Assembly (NCBI RefSeq): GCF_000786695.1
Contig: NZ_CP009962.1
Location: 3,720,001 to 3,784,000 of the forward strand
Length of the DNA stretch: 64,000 nt
Reading direction: 5' to 3'
Source of the DNA: Collimonas arenae
GTDB taxonomy: Bacteria > Pseudomonadota > Gammaproteobacteria > Burkholderiales > Burkholderiaceae_D
This document shows, piece after piece, positions 37,371 to 47,210 of this stretch. Made by a program: the position numbers and the translations under genes. Every line of letters starts with the position of its first letter. Position 1 is the stretch's first letter. The notes beneath the pieces were generated by a model that saw only the letters and a program-made list of their open reading frames with translations, was not told where the DNA came from and searched no databases.

Positions 37371-39944
37371 TCAGGGAGAAAGCAAGGCTTGCCAGCGCCG
37401 ATTGGCCGGTGCTGAATTCCAGATCTCGAAATGCAGCCGGGACAAGGTCAAAGGATCGTCCAGCAAGGCATTTTTCTGCTGCGACGTCAGGCTATCAGGA
37501 CCGCCTTTCAGCGCGCTTTCGAGCAGTGCCGCACGCCGCGCCAGGGTCGCCGGCGGCACCTCCGGACGCGCTGTCACTGCTGCACACAGTAAGGCATTCA
37601 TGACCGGATCAACCACTACATCGTTAAAACCGGCCAGCGCTTTACCGTTGTCGTTATAGGCCGTGGTCGCCGCCAGTTCAGGCGGCAAATCGACTTCTTC
37701 CGGAATCACGAACAAGCGCGCGCGACGGAAACTGCGGCCTAGCGTGATCCGGCTGGAAAATACCGACAATGGAATCGACAGCATCAACGAACCGACTATC
37801 GGCAACAGCCACCAGAGGAATCCCGGCTCCAGCCAATACACGCCGCCACCCCACACCAGGCCTAGCAAGGTATGGCCGCCGTGCCGGCGACAGGCTTCGC
37901 CCCAGCTGGTTTCGGCATCCTCGCGCGGCGGCGACTTCCAGCTGATGGTCCAGCCGAGGAATGCACCGACCACAAACCGCGTATGAAACAGCATCCGCAC
38001 CGGCGCCAGCAGCATCGAGAACAGCAGCTCCATAATCATGCTCAAGGTCAGGCGCAAGGCGCCGCCGAACTCCCTTGCTCCCTTGGCCCAGATCAGCACC
38101 ACGCTCAGCACTTTCGGCAGGAACAGCAAAGTGGCAGTCGCCGTAAACAAGGCCAGCGCCCGTTCCGGATGCCATTCCGGCCATACCGGAAACAACTGCC
38201 CTGGCGTGACAAAATATTCGGGCGCAACCAGCGTATGCACTGCCAGCAAGACGGTCGACAACAGTAACGACAAGAACCACAACGGCGCAGACAGATAGGC
38301 CATGACGCCGGTCACGAACACCGCACGGTGCACAGCATGCATGCCGCGCGCCAGGAACAAGCGGAAGTTCATCAGATTGCCCTGGCACCAGCGACGGTCA
38401 CGCTTCAATTCATCCAGCAGGTTGGGCGGCATTTCCTCGTAGCTGCCCGCCAGATCGTAGGCAATCCAGACTCCCCAACCGGCGCGCCGCATCAGTGCTG
38501 CTTCGACAAAGTCATGCGACAGGATCTCACCGGCCAGCGCACCCTCACCCGGAAGCGGCGCCAAGGCGCAGTGCTCCATGAACGGCTGCAGACGGATAAT
38601 AGCGTTGTGCCCCCAGTAATGCGATTCACCCAACTGCCAATAGTGCAAGCCGGCGGTGAACAAAGGCCCGTAGACCCGCGTCGAGAATTGCTGGATGCGC
38701 GCATATAGCGTGTCGCGTCCGGCCGCGCGCGGTGCAGTCTGGACGATGCCGGCGGTTGGATTGGCTTCCATCAGGCGCACCAGTGTGGTCAGGCACGTAC
38801 CACTCATGACGCTGTCGGCGTCGAGCACGATCATGTAACTATAGTTGGCGCCCCAGCGTCGGCAGAAATCGTCGATATTGCCGCTCTTGCGTTTGACGCG
38901 ACGCCTGCGGTGCCGGTAAAAAATACGCCCGAAGCCGCCCACTGCCTGGCACAGACTTGCCCAGGCATCCAGCTCGGCGCTGCAGATGTCGCTGTCGCCG
39001 CTATCGCTCAACACGAAAAAATCGAAGCGGTCCAGTTCGCCGCTGGCGGCTACCGATTCGTAAGTCGCACGCAGGCCGGCGAAGACCCGGGTCACGTCTT
39101 CATTACAGATCGGCATCACGATCGCCGTTCTGGCGCTGGCCGGAATCGGCCCCGGCGCAGCATCTTCGCGTGAGATCACATAACGGTCGCTACCGCGCAT
39201 CAACACCAGGAAGCCGGCCATGGCGGTCCAGAAGCCCGCCGAAACCCAGCAAAACAGCAACGCAAACAAGCCAAGCGTCACCAGTTCCAACGGCTTGTCG
39301 CCGTGGTACGGCAGCACCGCGCTCATGAAATAAGTCGCCATCGCCGTCTGCGCCAGCATCAACATTAGCAGCACGATGCGCCGCAGATTGCCGCGCGACT
39401 TGCTTCTATGCTGGTCCTGGCTATCTGCTTCGGCTACCGGCAATGGTTCTGGCTGCGGCAACGCTGTCGAGCGCACGGTTTTTTTATGGCGGCGCTGCTT
39501 GGCCCGCGGCCGCAGGTCGAATTTGCTGTTGGCGGTTTCAATCCAGCGCACCAGCGGATTCAATGTTCCCCAAGGATGGGCGACGATAGGCGTACGGTGC
39601 AACGGCGGCGCAATCTCGATACGTGAACGGCCGGAGGCGTCGGTACTAATCTCGGGCAAGGCTTGCACCGCTGACGGCGTATCGGAAAACGTCAGTTGCA
39701 GACGCGCGGCTACCGATGCGTAGGCGGGATTGGTTTGCGCCAACGCATCGTCGCCGGCGACGATGCCATCTGCAGCCAGGGCATGGTGCAAGGCTGTCAG
39801 CGAGGTATCGCCGGCAGCACGCAATTGCGCCGACAAAGCTGCGCGGCGCTCTGCCGACAAAGGCAGGCGATCAAGGTAGCGCTCACTGGTTTCAGGCAAC
39901 ATATCGGATAAATCCGGCGCCCCTGAGGCGTCCGGCGCACGCAT
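37371..39944 (-). CDS. opgH: Glucan glucosyltransferase OpgH
   Basis: This inner-membrane family-2 glycosyltransferase of 857 residues makes the backbone of osmoregulated periplasmic glucans from UDP-glucose. Two helices (about 195-255) precede the cytoplasmic catalytic domain, which has [20 protein letters not shown], the aspartates in [10 protein letters not shown], and [11 protein letters not shown] (the QxxRW-type acceptor motif). Further membrane helices follow from about residue 520. The length matches E. coli OpgH (847). It starts 11 bases after opgG, so the two are translated in sequence. Part of the cell's envelope response to low osmolarity depends on this enzyme. Confidence 0.96.
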   Translation of the reverse strand: MRAPDASGAPDLSDMLPETSERYLDRLPLSAERRAALSAQLRAAGDTSLTALHHALAADGIVAGDDALAQTNPAYASVAARLQLTFSDTPSAVQALPEISTDASGRSRIEIAPPLHRTPIVAHPWGTLNPLVRWIETANSKFDLRPRAKQRRHKKTVRSTALPQPEPLPVAEADSQDQHRSKSRGNLRRIVLLMLMLAQTAMATYFMSAVLPYHGDKPLELVTLGLFALLFCWVSAGFWTAMAGFLVLMRGSDRYVISREDAAPGPIPASARTAIVMPICNEDVTRVFAGLRATYESVAASGELDRFDFFVLSDSGDSDICSAELDAWASLCQAVGGFGRIFYRHRRRRVKRKSGNIDDFCRRWGANYSYMIVLDADSVMSGTCLTTLVRLMEANPTAGIVQTAPRAAGRDTLYARIQQFSTRVYGPLFTAGLHYWQLGESHYWGHNAIIRLQPFMEHCALAPLPGEGALAGEILSHDFVEAALMRRAGWGVWIAYDLAGSYEEMPPNLLDELKRDRRWCQGNLMNFRLFLARGMHAVHRAVFVTGVMAYLSAPLWFLSLLLSTVLLAVHTLVAPEYFVTPGQLFPVWPEWHPERALALFTATATLLFLPKVLSVVLIWAKGAREFGGALRLTLSMIMELLFSMLLAPVRMLFHTRFVVGAFLGWTISWKSPPREDAETSWGEACRRHGGHTLLGLVWGGGVYWLEPGFLWWLLPIVGSLMLSIPLSVFSSRITLGRSFRRARLFVIPEEVDLPPELAATTAYNDNGKALAGFNDVVVDPVMNALLCAAVTARPEVPPATLARRAALLESALKGGPDSLTSQQKNALLDDPLTLSRLHFEIWNSAPANRRWQALLSP

Positions 39945-39955
39945 CGGCTGGCGGT

Positions 39956-41524
39956 CTAGTTGGGCGGTAATATGTAGCTCCAGGTTTCAGATAAAGTGGT
40001 GCTGCCAGCGCGCAAGAAACCGCGCAGTTCGACAGGCTTGTTATCTTCATTACGGCGCACCCGCACCGACATGCGCCAGCCGCCGGTGACGTCATTGCGC
40101 TCCACCTTGGCGTCCAGCACCTTGCCGTTATCGTCAGCGCTGACTACGCCTTCCGGCTGCACCTTGTCAGCCAGCTTTTTAAATACCGGACCTTCAAAAT
40201 CCACTACCAGGCCGATACTGTTGTCATCGGTCTTTTTCAGCACGCCGAGACCGCGCCGGGTTTGCGTTACCCATGATAATGGCGGCCGCTTGTCAGCATC
40301 CTTCTGCCATGACAAAGTGTATTCCAGATTGAATGGCTGACCTACCTTGGGCGCCGTTTCCGGAACCCAGAAGGCGACGATATTGTCGTTGGTCTCGTCC
40401 GGCGTCGGAATCTGCACCAGTTCTACCCTGCCGTTACCCCAATTGCCCTTGGGCTGGACCCAGGCGCTCGGGCGCTTTTCATAGTGTGCACCCAGATCCT
40501 GGTAGCTGGCAAAATCTCGATCGCGCTGCATCAGACCGAAACCGGCCGGGTTGCTCAGCGAATAAGAGGTCACCAGCAAGCGCTTCGGATTGACCAGCGG
40601 CCGCCAAATCCATTCGCCTGTGCCGGAAGCGACCGACAAGCCGTCGGAATCATGGACTTCCGGACGGTAGTCATCAACCTGCGAACGTTGGTTATCGCCA
40701 TGCAAGAACATGCTGGTCAACGGTGCCAGGCCTAGTTTGCTGACATTTTCGCGCAGGTAGAGCTGGGCCTTGACGTCAACCGTCGTATCGACGCCCGGCT
40801 TCAGCACGAAGCGATAGGCGCCGGTGACGCGGCGCGAGTTAAGCAGCGCGTAAATGGTCAGCTCTTTATCGCTGGCTTTGGGACGCTCGATCCAGAATTC
40901 GGTAAAACGCGGAAACTCTTCCCCTGAACTGAGGCCAGTATCGATCGCCAAGCCTCTTGCCGACATGCCGTAGGTCTGATCCTTGCCCAGTGCGCGGAAA
41001 TAGCTGGCGCCAAGAAACGACATCGCCTCGTCTTTGTATTTAGCCGTATTCAGCGGGAAATGCACGCGGAAACCGGCAAAGCCCAGCGCGCGCATTTTCT
41101 TGGGGTCGACCTTGTTCGCGCCATAGTCGAAATCGTTAGGATCAAAGCGGATCTCACGCACGCTCTGGCCGTTTATCTCATTGATCTTTACCGGTTGGTC
41201 GAAGGCATAGCCCTCATGAAAGAACGCCAGCTCGAACGGCAATTTCTGGCTGCGCCAGGTCGATTTTTCCAGGCGGAAGCGGATGTCCTTGTATTGTTCA
41301 TAATCGAGATTGCCGACTTCCTTCGGCAGACTGCCCTCTGGCTTGCTGTATGAACTGGAGGCCAGGTCTTTTGCCTGTTTGGCAACGTTATCGAAATCGA
41401 AGGCGAATGTGTTGCCGCTGAGACACGGCAGCAATAGCGCTGCAGTAAGTGGCAAGACGGCGATGCGCGCTCGCACTGGAACGGACATACGCGAGCGCGT
41501 CCGCTGAGACAAATTTAAATGCAT
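39956..41524 (-). CDS. opgG: Periplasmic glucan biosynthesis protein OpgG
   Basis: This 522-residue periplasmic protein is needed for linear and branched glucan synthesis with OpgH. A Sec signal peptide precedes a cleavage site near [13 protein letters not shown]. The mature protein contains [41 protein letters not shown] and [13 protein letters not shown], all family blocks. I used the ATG at 41524; one at 41488 is also possible and would shorten the signal peptide. It is the first gene of opgG-opgH-opgD. The 368-base upstream region is shared with folA, which reads the other way. Confidence 0.94.
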   Translation of the reverse strand: MHLNLSQRTRSRMSVPVRARIAVLPLTAALLLPCLSGNTFAFDFDNVAKQAKDLASSSYSKPEGSLPKEVGNLDYEQYKDIRFRLEKSTWRSQKLPFELAFFHEGYAFDQPVKINEINGQSVREIRFDPNDFDYGANKVDPKKMRALGFAGFRVHFPLNTAKYKDEAMSFLGASYFRALGKDQTYGMSARGLAIDTGLSSGEEFPRFTEFWIERPKASDKELTIYALLNSRRVTGAYRFVLKPGVDTTVDVKAQLYLRENVSKLGLAPLTSMFLHGDNQRSQVDDYRPEVHDSDGLSVASGTGEWIWRPLVNPKRLLVTSYSLSNPAGFGLMQRDRDFASYQDLGAHYEKRPSAWVQPKGNWGNGRVELVQIPTPDETNDNIVAFWVPETAPKVGQPFNLEYTLSWQKDADKRPPLSWVTQTRRGLGVLKKTDDNSIGLVVDFEGPVFKKLADKVQPEGVVSADDNGKVLDAKVERNDVTGGWRMSVRVRRNEDNKPVELRGFLRAGSTTLSETWSYILPPN

Positions 41525-41892
41525 TGGATTCCCATCTGACACTGCTGAGATTGACCTGCCCGAGAGTGCCATTCGGGCATCATCGAGAGCAAGCGGTAGT
41601 CTAGCAGCGTTCTATCATTTTTTATATCCATCGAGCAACGAGTTGGCGATGACGCATCCGGATCAGCGCCAGTAGCAATAAAGACTTGCAGCATTGAATG
41701 GCAGAAACTTGCCAAATTGGCAGCAGAATACTGCCAGCATGCGCCGTAACGGCAAAAGTACCCAAGCCCAGGTTTTAACGGGCCATGGGTTTTAAGAGCA
41801 AGCATCCACGACAAAGTTCCATCCTGTGACTTTATAGTAAGATCACGCTTTTAATACAAACCCGCCCATAGCGGGCTCATGCAACAGCGCCC
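41525..41892. promoter_or_regulatory. Divergent upstream region of opgG and folA
   Basis: No gene is seen in 368 bases. A tatagt box at 41833-41838 may be the folA -10, with no good -35. A hairpin, cccgc-ccata-gcggg (41861-41875), ends 17 bases before the folA ATG and could affect its translation. Confidence 0.45.
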
Positions 41893-42405
41893 ATGACCAC
41901 ACGCCTCACGATTATTGTCGCCACCGATGCCCGCAACGGCATAGGTATCCGTAATACTTTGCCCTGGCGCTTGCCAGAGGATCTGGCGCACTTTAAACGC
42001 ACCACCTCGGGACACCCGATCATCATGGGCCGCAAAACCTTTGAATCGATTGGCCGCCCCCTGCCGCAGAGACGCAACATCGTCATCACCCGCAATCCCG
42101 ATTGGCGTCACGAAGGCGTCGAAAGCGCATCGTCGCTAGCTGCCGCAGCGGCGCTGGTCGGCGATGCCGAGGCATTCATTATCGGCGGCGCCGAAATCTA
42201 TGCCGCCGCCCAGGACTTGACCGAGCGGCAGATCGTTACCGAGATCCAGCACAATTTCGACTGCGACGCCTTTTATCCGGCGCGCGATCCGCTGCAATGG
42301 CAGGAAATTTCCCGCGAAAGCCATCACTCCGAAGCTAACGGTTTCGACTACGCTTTCGTGGTCTACCAGCGGCGGCCAGCCGGCAGCGGCGAGGCCAACA
42401 GCTAA
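41893..42405 (+). CDS. folA: Dihydrofolate reductase
   Basis: FolA reduces dihydrofolate to tetrahydrofolate with NADPH and is the trimethoprim target. The 170-residue length is normal. The N-terminus shows [28 protein letters not shown] sequence, where the Trp and the acidic Glu/Asp of the active site lie ([13 protein letters not shown]), followed by [19 protein letters not shown] for [16 protein letters not shown] near residue 98 is the usual glycine pair. The ATG at 41893 has no strong ribosome-binding site; a small hairpin precedes it. It reads divergently from opgG. Confidence 0.96.
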   Translation: MTTRLTIIVATDARNGIGIRNTLPWRLPEDLAHFKRTTSGHPIIMGRKTFESIGRPLPQRRNIVITRNPDWRHEGVESASSLAAAAALVGDAEAFIIGGAEIYAAAQDLTERQIVTEIQHNFDCDAFYPARDPLQWQEISRESHHSEANGFDYAFVVYQRRPAGSGEANS

Positions 42406-42728
42406 CCTGGCCAGATGACGGAATACCATCTGTTGTTTTCTGCTGGTTTTCCATCATCTTTATCCTCAATTTCGCACACATTTCACACATATCTGCGAAA
42501 ATTCGACTTTCTTTTTCAGCGAAGCCGCCAACAGCGGCCACGCTAAAATCCGTGGACTTTTGGCGTGGCTGAATACCATGGATCTTGACGTCGCTGAAAA
42601 CGATAGGCTGCATTGCCCTATCCGGGCAACCCCGTGACCGCTTCTGGCGCACCGGGACAATTTTTTAATAGCCGCTTTACGGTCTTGTCCGCAGCCTTGT
42701 TATCAACCACCGTCTCCTGGAGACCTCG
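42406..42728. other. Intergenic region before the decarboxylase gene
   Basis: These 323 bases hold no gene. The word gaataccat occurs twice (near 42420 and 42571). A ttgacg word lies at 42585-42590 without a convincing -10 at the right spacing. CTGGAG lies eight bases before the decarboxylase ATG. Confidence 0.4.
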
Positions 42729-44993
42729 ATGAAATTCCGCTTCCCCATCGTCATCATTGACGAAGACTTCCGCTCCGAAAATACTTCCGGCCTCGGCATC
42801 CGCGCACTTGCCGATGCCATGGAGGCCGAGGGCATGGAGGTATTGGGCGTGACCAGCTACGGCGACCTGTCGCAGTTCGCCCAGCAGCAATCGCGGGCCT
42901 CGGCCTTTATCCTGTCGATCGACGACGAAGAGTTTGGCGCCGGTTCGTTTGAAGAAACCGACCACGCGCTGAAATCGCTGCGCGCCTTCGTCGAAGAGAT
43001 CCGCCACAAGAACGCTGATATCCCGATCTACCTGTACGGCGAAACCCGCACCTCGCGCCATATTCCCAACGATATCCTGCGCGAACTGCACGGCTTCATT
43101 CATATGTTTGAAGATACGCCGGAATTCGTCGCTCGCCATATCATCCGCGAGGCCAAGTCATATCTGGACGGCCTGTCGCCGCCCTTCTTCCGCGCGCTGG
43201 TGCATTACGCCCAGGACGGTTCCTACTCGTGGCACTGCCCGGGACACTCAGGCGGCGTGGCCTTCCTGAAATCCCCTATCGGCCAGATGTTCCACCAGTT
43301 TTTTGGCGAAAACATGTTGCGCGCCGACGTCTGCAACGCCGTCGAAGAACTCGGCCAGCTGCTCGACCATACCGGTCCGGTCGCCGATTCGGAACGCAAC
43401 GCAGCGCGCATATTCAACGCCGACCATTGCTACTTCGTCACCAACGGCACCAGCACCAGCAACAAAATGGTGTGGCACTCGACTGTGGCGCCAGGCGATA
43501 TCGTCGTGGTCGACCGCAATTGCCACAAATCGATCCTGCACTCGATCATCATGACCGGCGCGATTCCGGTATTCCTGATGCCGACCCGCAATCACCTCGG
43601 TATCATCGGCCCGATTCCGCTGGAAGAATTCACGCTGGAAAGCATCCGCAAGAAGATCGAAGCCAATCCGTTTGCACGCGAAGCAGTCAACAAGAAGCCG
43701 CGCATCCTGACCATCACGCAGTCGACCTACGACGGCGTGATCTATAACGTCGAGACGCTGAAGAACATGCTGGACGGCGAAATCGAGACCCTGCATTTCG
43801 ACGAAGCGTGGCTGCCGCATGCGACTTTTCATGATTTCTACAAAGACATGCACGCGATCGGCAAGGACCGCCCACGCGCCAAGAAATCGATGATTTTCTC
43901 AACCCAGTCAACTCACAAATTGCTGGCGGGCCTGTCGCAGGCTTCGCAAATCCTGGTGCGCGAATCGGAAAGCGTGCAACTGGATCAGGACGCCTTCAAC
44001 GAAGCGTACCTGATGCATACGTCGACTTCGCCGCAGTATTCGATCATCGCCTCGTGCGACGTTGCGGCCGCCATGATGGAAGCGCCGGGCGGTACTGCGC
44101 TGGTGGAAGAAAGCATCCTGGAAGCGCTGGACTTCCGCCGCGCCATGAAGAAAATCGACGAGGAATGGGGTAAAGACTGGTGGTTCCAGGTATGGGGACC
44201 GGACAGCTTCTCGGAAGACGGTATCGGCAGCCGCGAAGACTGGGTGATTCGCGCGGAAGACAACTGGCACGGCTTCGGCAACCTGGCGCCGAACTTCAAC
44301 ATGCTGGACCCGATCAAGGCCACCATCGTCACCCCCGGCCTGTCACTGGAAGGCAAGTTCGGCGAGAGCGGCATTCCTGCATCGATCGTCACCAAGTACC
44401 TGGCCGAGCACGGCGTTATCGTCGAGAAATGCGGCTTGTACTCGTTCTTCATCATGTTCACCATCGGCATCACCAAGGGCCGCTGGAACACGCTGCTGAC
44501 CGCTCTGCAACAGTTCAAGGACGACTACGACAAGAACCAGCCGATCTGGCGCATCCTGCCTGAATTCGCCGCCGCCAACCATGGCAAGAACGCCCGCTAC
44601 GAGCGTCTCGGCTTGCGCGACCTGTGCCAGCAGATTCATGAAACCTACAAGTCTTATGACGTCGCGCGCCTGACCACGGAAATGTATTTGTCCGACATGC
44701 AGCCGGCGATGAAGCCATCCGATGCGTTCGCAAAAATGGCCCACCGCGAAATCGACCGCGTACCAATCGACCAGCTCGAAGGCCGCGTCACTTCGATCTT
44801 GTTGACTCCTTACCCACCAGGCATTCCTTTGCTGATTCCGGGCGAGCGTTTCAACAAGACGATCGTCGACTACCTCAAATTTGCCCGCGATTTCAATGAG
44901 AAATTTCCGGGCTTTGAGACCGACGTACATGGATTGGTGAAACGGGAAGTGAACGGCAAGCGCGATTACTTCGTGGATTGCGTCAGACAGTAA
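42729..44993 (+). CDS. Orn/Lys/Arg decarboxylase (PLP-dependent)
   Basis: This 754-residue fold-type I decarboxylase is related to AdiA, LdcI and SpeC/F. It has an N-terminal wing domain resembling a response regulator (about residues 1-130, FRFPIVIIDEDFRSENT), a PLP domain with the lysine in FSTQSTHKLLAGLSQ, and a C-terminal domain. The length matches arginine decarboxylase AdiA (about 755), but the substrate cannot be chosen from sequence with certainty. It would make a polyamine or diamine and consume a proton. It stands alone on its strand with a strong terminator after it. Nearby on the other strand are dcd and two small genes, a neighbourhood common in Burkholderiales. Confidence 0.9.
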   Translation: MKFRFPIVIIDEDFRSENTSGLGIRALADAMEAEGMEVLGVTSYGDLSQFAQQQSRASAFILSIDDEEFGAGSFEETDHALKSLRAFVEEIRHKNADIPIYLYGETRTSRHIPNDILRELHGFIHMFEDTPEFVARHIIREAKSYLDGLSPPFFRALVHYAQDGSYSWHCPGHSGGVAFLKSPIGQMFHQFFGENMLRADVCNAVEELGQLLDHTGPVADSERNAARIFNADHCYFVTNGTSTSNKMVWHSTVAPGDIVVVDRNCHKSILHSIIMTGAIPVFLMPTRNHLGIIGPIPLEEFTLESIRKKIEANPFAREAVNKKPRILTITQSTYDGVIYNVETLKNMLDGEIETLHFDEAWLPHATFHDFYKDMHAIGKDRPRAKKSMIFSTQSTHKLLAGLSQASQILVRESESVQLDQDAFNEAYLMHTSTSPQYSIIASCDVAAAMMEAPGGTALVEESILEALDFRRAMKKIDEEWGKDWWFQVWGPDSFSEDGIGSREDWVIRAEDNWHGFGNLAPNFNMLDPIKATIVTPGLSLEGKFGESGIPASIVTKYLAEHGVIVEKCGLYSFFIMFTIGITKGRWNTLLTALQQFKDDYDKNQPIWRILPEFAAANHGKNARYERLGLRDLCQQIHETYKSYDVARLTTEMYLSDMQPAMKPSDAFAKMAHREIDRVPIDQLEGRVTSILLTPYPPGIPLLIPGERFNKTIVDYLKFARDFNEKFPGFETDVHGLVKREVNGKRDYFVDCVRQ

Positions 44994-45011
44994 ACTGACG
45001 CTGGAAATGCA

Positions 45012-45047
45012 AAACCGGGACGCTAGCCAACGCGTCCCGGTTTTTTT
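45012..45047. terminator. Terminator after the decarboxylase
   Basis: A 12-bp stem, aaaccgggacgc/gcgtcccggttt, with an 8-base loop is followed by seven T (45041-45047). The A run on the other side lets it also serve the convergent DUF1653 gene. Confidence 0.92.
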
Positions 45048-45069
45048 ACGTCTTCAGCTTTATTCAGCT

Positions 45070-45282
45070 TTACAGTGGCGTGAAACGCTGTACACCGTTT
45101 TCCAGCAAACCGTTGAACATGTCCGCAGGACGGACCCACAATCCTGGCGCATGCGGCCATATATGTTCATAGACCACCATGGCTTCCAGTGTTTCCGAAT
45201 GTCTGGCGACACCGACGTAGCGGTACAAGCCGCCTTTGTAGTGCCGATGGGTGGCGATCTTCTTTGCGTCTTCTTCAGTCAT
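45070..45282 (-). CDS. DUF1653 small protein
   Basis: This 70-residue protein belongs to the DUF1653 family, recognisable by HRHYKGGLYRYVGVARHSET followed by AMVVYEH and WVRPADMF. Its function is unknown. It is probably cytoplasmic, with no signal or membrane segment. I chose the ATG at 45282 because GGAG lies nine bases upstream; an ATG eleven codons earlier has no site. It follows the DUF2863-like gene by 50 bases and is probably the last gene of dcd-DUF2863-DUF1653. Confidence 0.8.
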   Translation of the reverse strand: MTEEDAKKIATHRHYKGGLYRYVGVARHSETLEAMVVYEHIWPHAPGLWVRPADMFNGLLENGVQRFTPL

Positions 45283-45332
45283 GCAACAACTCTCCAGAAT
45301 AGTTTTCCCGGACACATATCGGCGTTCCGGTC

Positions 45333-46550
45333 TTATGCATCGTAGGAACGAACCTCTTGTGGCTGGCCATCAGCGTCGAATTTGAGGGCAACCGCCAGCG
45401 AGGTAACGCCGATAGTCCGCAACGCATCATAGGTATCGTCGACTTCAACCTGCAGGTCACCGCCGGTGCCCAGCGGCTTCTCGGACGAGGCCAGCAACGC
45501 ACCGTCCTTGCCGTACAAATTCACGCGCAACACCATCTCGCCGCGCACATCGGCCGGACCGACAACGGCATTGGCCTCGAATGGCTCGACACCGCACTGA
45601 TCAAGACCGCGGTTCAGCTCGGACATCATTTGCAGCATGAAATATTCGGCGATGCCGCGCTCTTTACCGCCGTGGAACAGATCCTGATACAGGAAATGCA
45701 GATCGATCTCGCTGCCATCCGTTACCAGGCAACGCTTGAGCAACGGCGCGACTTGTTCGGTCCAGCTTTGGAAACGTTCTTCGCGTGCATTGAAATAGGC
45801 GTCGGCGCCAGCTTCGTCTTCCGGCACCGCATAGAATGCGTCGTCGGTGGCCTTGAGGGAAAAGCCCAGCAGGAAACGCAACTCGACCGCTTCGTCGTCA
45901 GGTCCGAACAGATTCTCCGGCCAGCCGCTGATGCTGCGCTCAATCGCCGTTGTCGCCACCAGTTTCTTGTCCGCCATCGCGCCAAAGGCGTCGCGGTTCA
46001 TTTCAAACAAATGGCTGTAACGGATGCTGTCTATTTCATCCAGATGGTAAGCGTGACTGACCAGCACCACCGTGGCGTCGGGGCCTTCCAGCTGCGCCTT
46101 CTTGAAGCTGGCAGACAACGCATCGAAAGCGTCCTGATCCTGGAAGCACTGTTCTCGCTTGAGACCGCCGCCGACATGCGCGAAGAACGGCACTATAAAG
46201 GCGTTCAGCTCCAGCACTTTGCCCTCATCGCGGCGTACCAGCAAGATTTCCGAGGCTTCCTCGACATTACCCTTCAAGAATTGCCAGGCGTCGAGATCGG
46301 CGTATTTGGTGCGTTCGATCGCGTCGTAAAGAATGTCATCCTTTTTTTGCTGGAGACTCTTCTTGATGATCTTGTGAAAATCGATGCCGGCCTGCTGCAA
46401 GGCTTCGCCCACGGCAGCGCCTTCCGTTTCCTCGCTATCCTGTTCTGCGAGATCAATCGCCAGGTCGCACAGCTGCTGGGTTACGGCTTCGTCTTTATCT
46501 TCAGGAGACAGGCTGGATTTGCGTGGCGCCGGGCGCTTGTTCTTCGGCAT
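45333..46550 (-). CDS. DUF2863-like protein of unknown function
   Basis: This 405-residue, strongly acidic protein has no signal peptide or membrane helix. The N-terminus (about residues 1-25) is basic and lysine/proline-rich, KNKRPAPRKS. I believe it is the DUF2863 family of betaproteobacteria, from memory of similar sequences rather than any search. It starts one base after the dcd stop (TGAGATG), so it is co-transcribed and probably coupled with dcd. It could take part in nucleotide or stress metabolism, but there is no direct evidence. Confidence 0.65.
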   Translation of the reverse strand: MPKNKRPAPRKSSLSPEDKDEAVTQQLCDLAIDLAEQDSEETEGAAVGEALQQAGIDFHKIIKKSLQQKKDDILYDAIERTKYADLDAWQFLKGNVEEASEILLVRRDEGKVLELNAFIVPFFAHVGGGLKREQCFQDQDAFDALSASFKKAQLEGPDATVVLVSHAYHLDEIDSIRYSHLFEMNRDAFGAMADKKLVATTAIERSISGWPENLFGPDDEAVELRFLLGFSLKATDDAFYAVPEDEAGADAYFNAREERFQSWTEQVAPLLKRCLVTDGSEIDLHFLYQDLFHGGKERGIAEYFMLQMMSELNRGLDQCGVEPFEANAVVGPADVRGEMVLRVNLYGKDGALLASSEKPLGTGGDLQVEVDDTYDALRTIGVTSLAVALKFDADGQPQEVRSYDA

Positions 46551-46551
46551 C

Positions 46552-47118
46552 TCAAGCCTTCGGCAAAGTTACGCCGTGCTGGCCTTGATACTTGCCGCCG
46601 CGGTCCTTGTAGGAAGTCTCGCAGATTTCATCGCTTTCGAAGAACAGCACCTGGGCGCAGCCCTCACCTGCATAAATCTTGGCCGGCAACGGCGTGGTGT
46701 TGGAAAATTCCAGCGTCACGTAGCCTTCCCATTCCGGTTCGAACGGCGTGACGTTGACGATGATGCCGCAACGCGCGTAAGTCGATTTGCCGAGGCAGAT
46801 CGTCAGCACACTGCGCGGGATGCGGAAGTATTCCATGGTGCGCGCCAGCGCAAAAGAGTTCGGCGGGATGATGCAGACATCTCCACTGAAATCGACAAAC
46901 GATTTTTCGTCGAAATTCTTCGGGTCGACGATGGTCGAATTGATGTTCGTGAAAATCTTGAATTCGTTGGCGCAACGGATATCGTAGCCGTACGACGAGG
47001 TACCGTAAGACACGATCTTCTGGCCATTGGCCTCGCGTACCTGACCGGGCTCGAAGGGCTCGATCATGCCGGTTTCCTGCGCCATGCGGCGTATCCATTT
47101 GTCGGATTTAATCGTCAT
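46552..47118 (-). CDS. dcd: dCTP deaminase
   Basis: Dcd deaminates dCTP to dUTP, feeding dTMP synthesis through dUTPase and ThyA. The 188-residue length fits (E. coli 193). Conserved stretches are [26 protein letters not shown] [22 protein letters not shown] with the catalytic Glu further on, and [19 protein letters not shown]. It begins a three-gene unit with the DUF2863-like and DUF1653 genes, 92 bases after hrpA. Confidence 0.95.
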   Translation of the reverse strand: MTIKSDKWIRRMAQETGMIEPFEPGQVREANGQKIVSYGTSSYGYDIRCANEFKIFTNINSTIVDPKNFDEKSFVDFSGDVCIIPPNSFALARTMEYFRIPRSVLTICLGKSTYARCGIIVNVTPFEPEWEGYVTLEFSNTTPLPAKIYAGEGCAQVLFFESDEICETSYKDRGGKYQGQHGVTLPKA

Positions 47119-47210
47119 TGTTTTCTGTCAATCTTTAGTTAGGGTATATATTTTGCGCAATTTTACGCCAAATGGACTGTAAAGCGCCCATCTTCCAGGC
47201 TTCAGTCGAA

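Noticed and set aside
45357..46751. 464-codon open frame on the + strand
   Set aside because: It is antisense to the DUF2863-like gene and dcd; composition and lack of motifs indicate a shadow.
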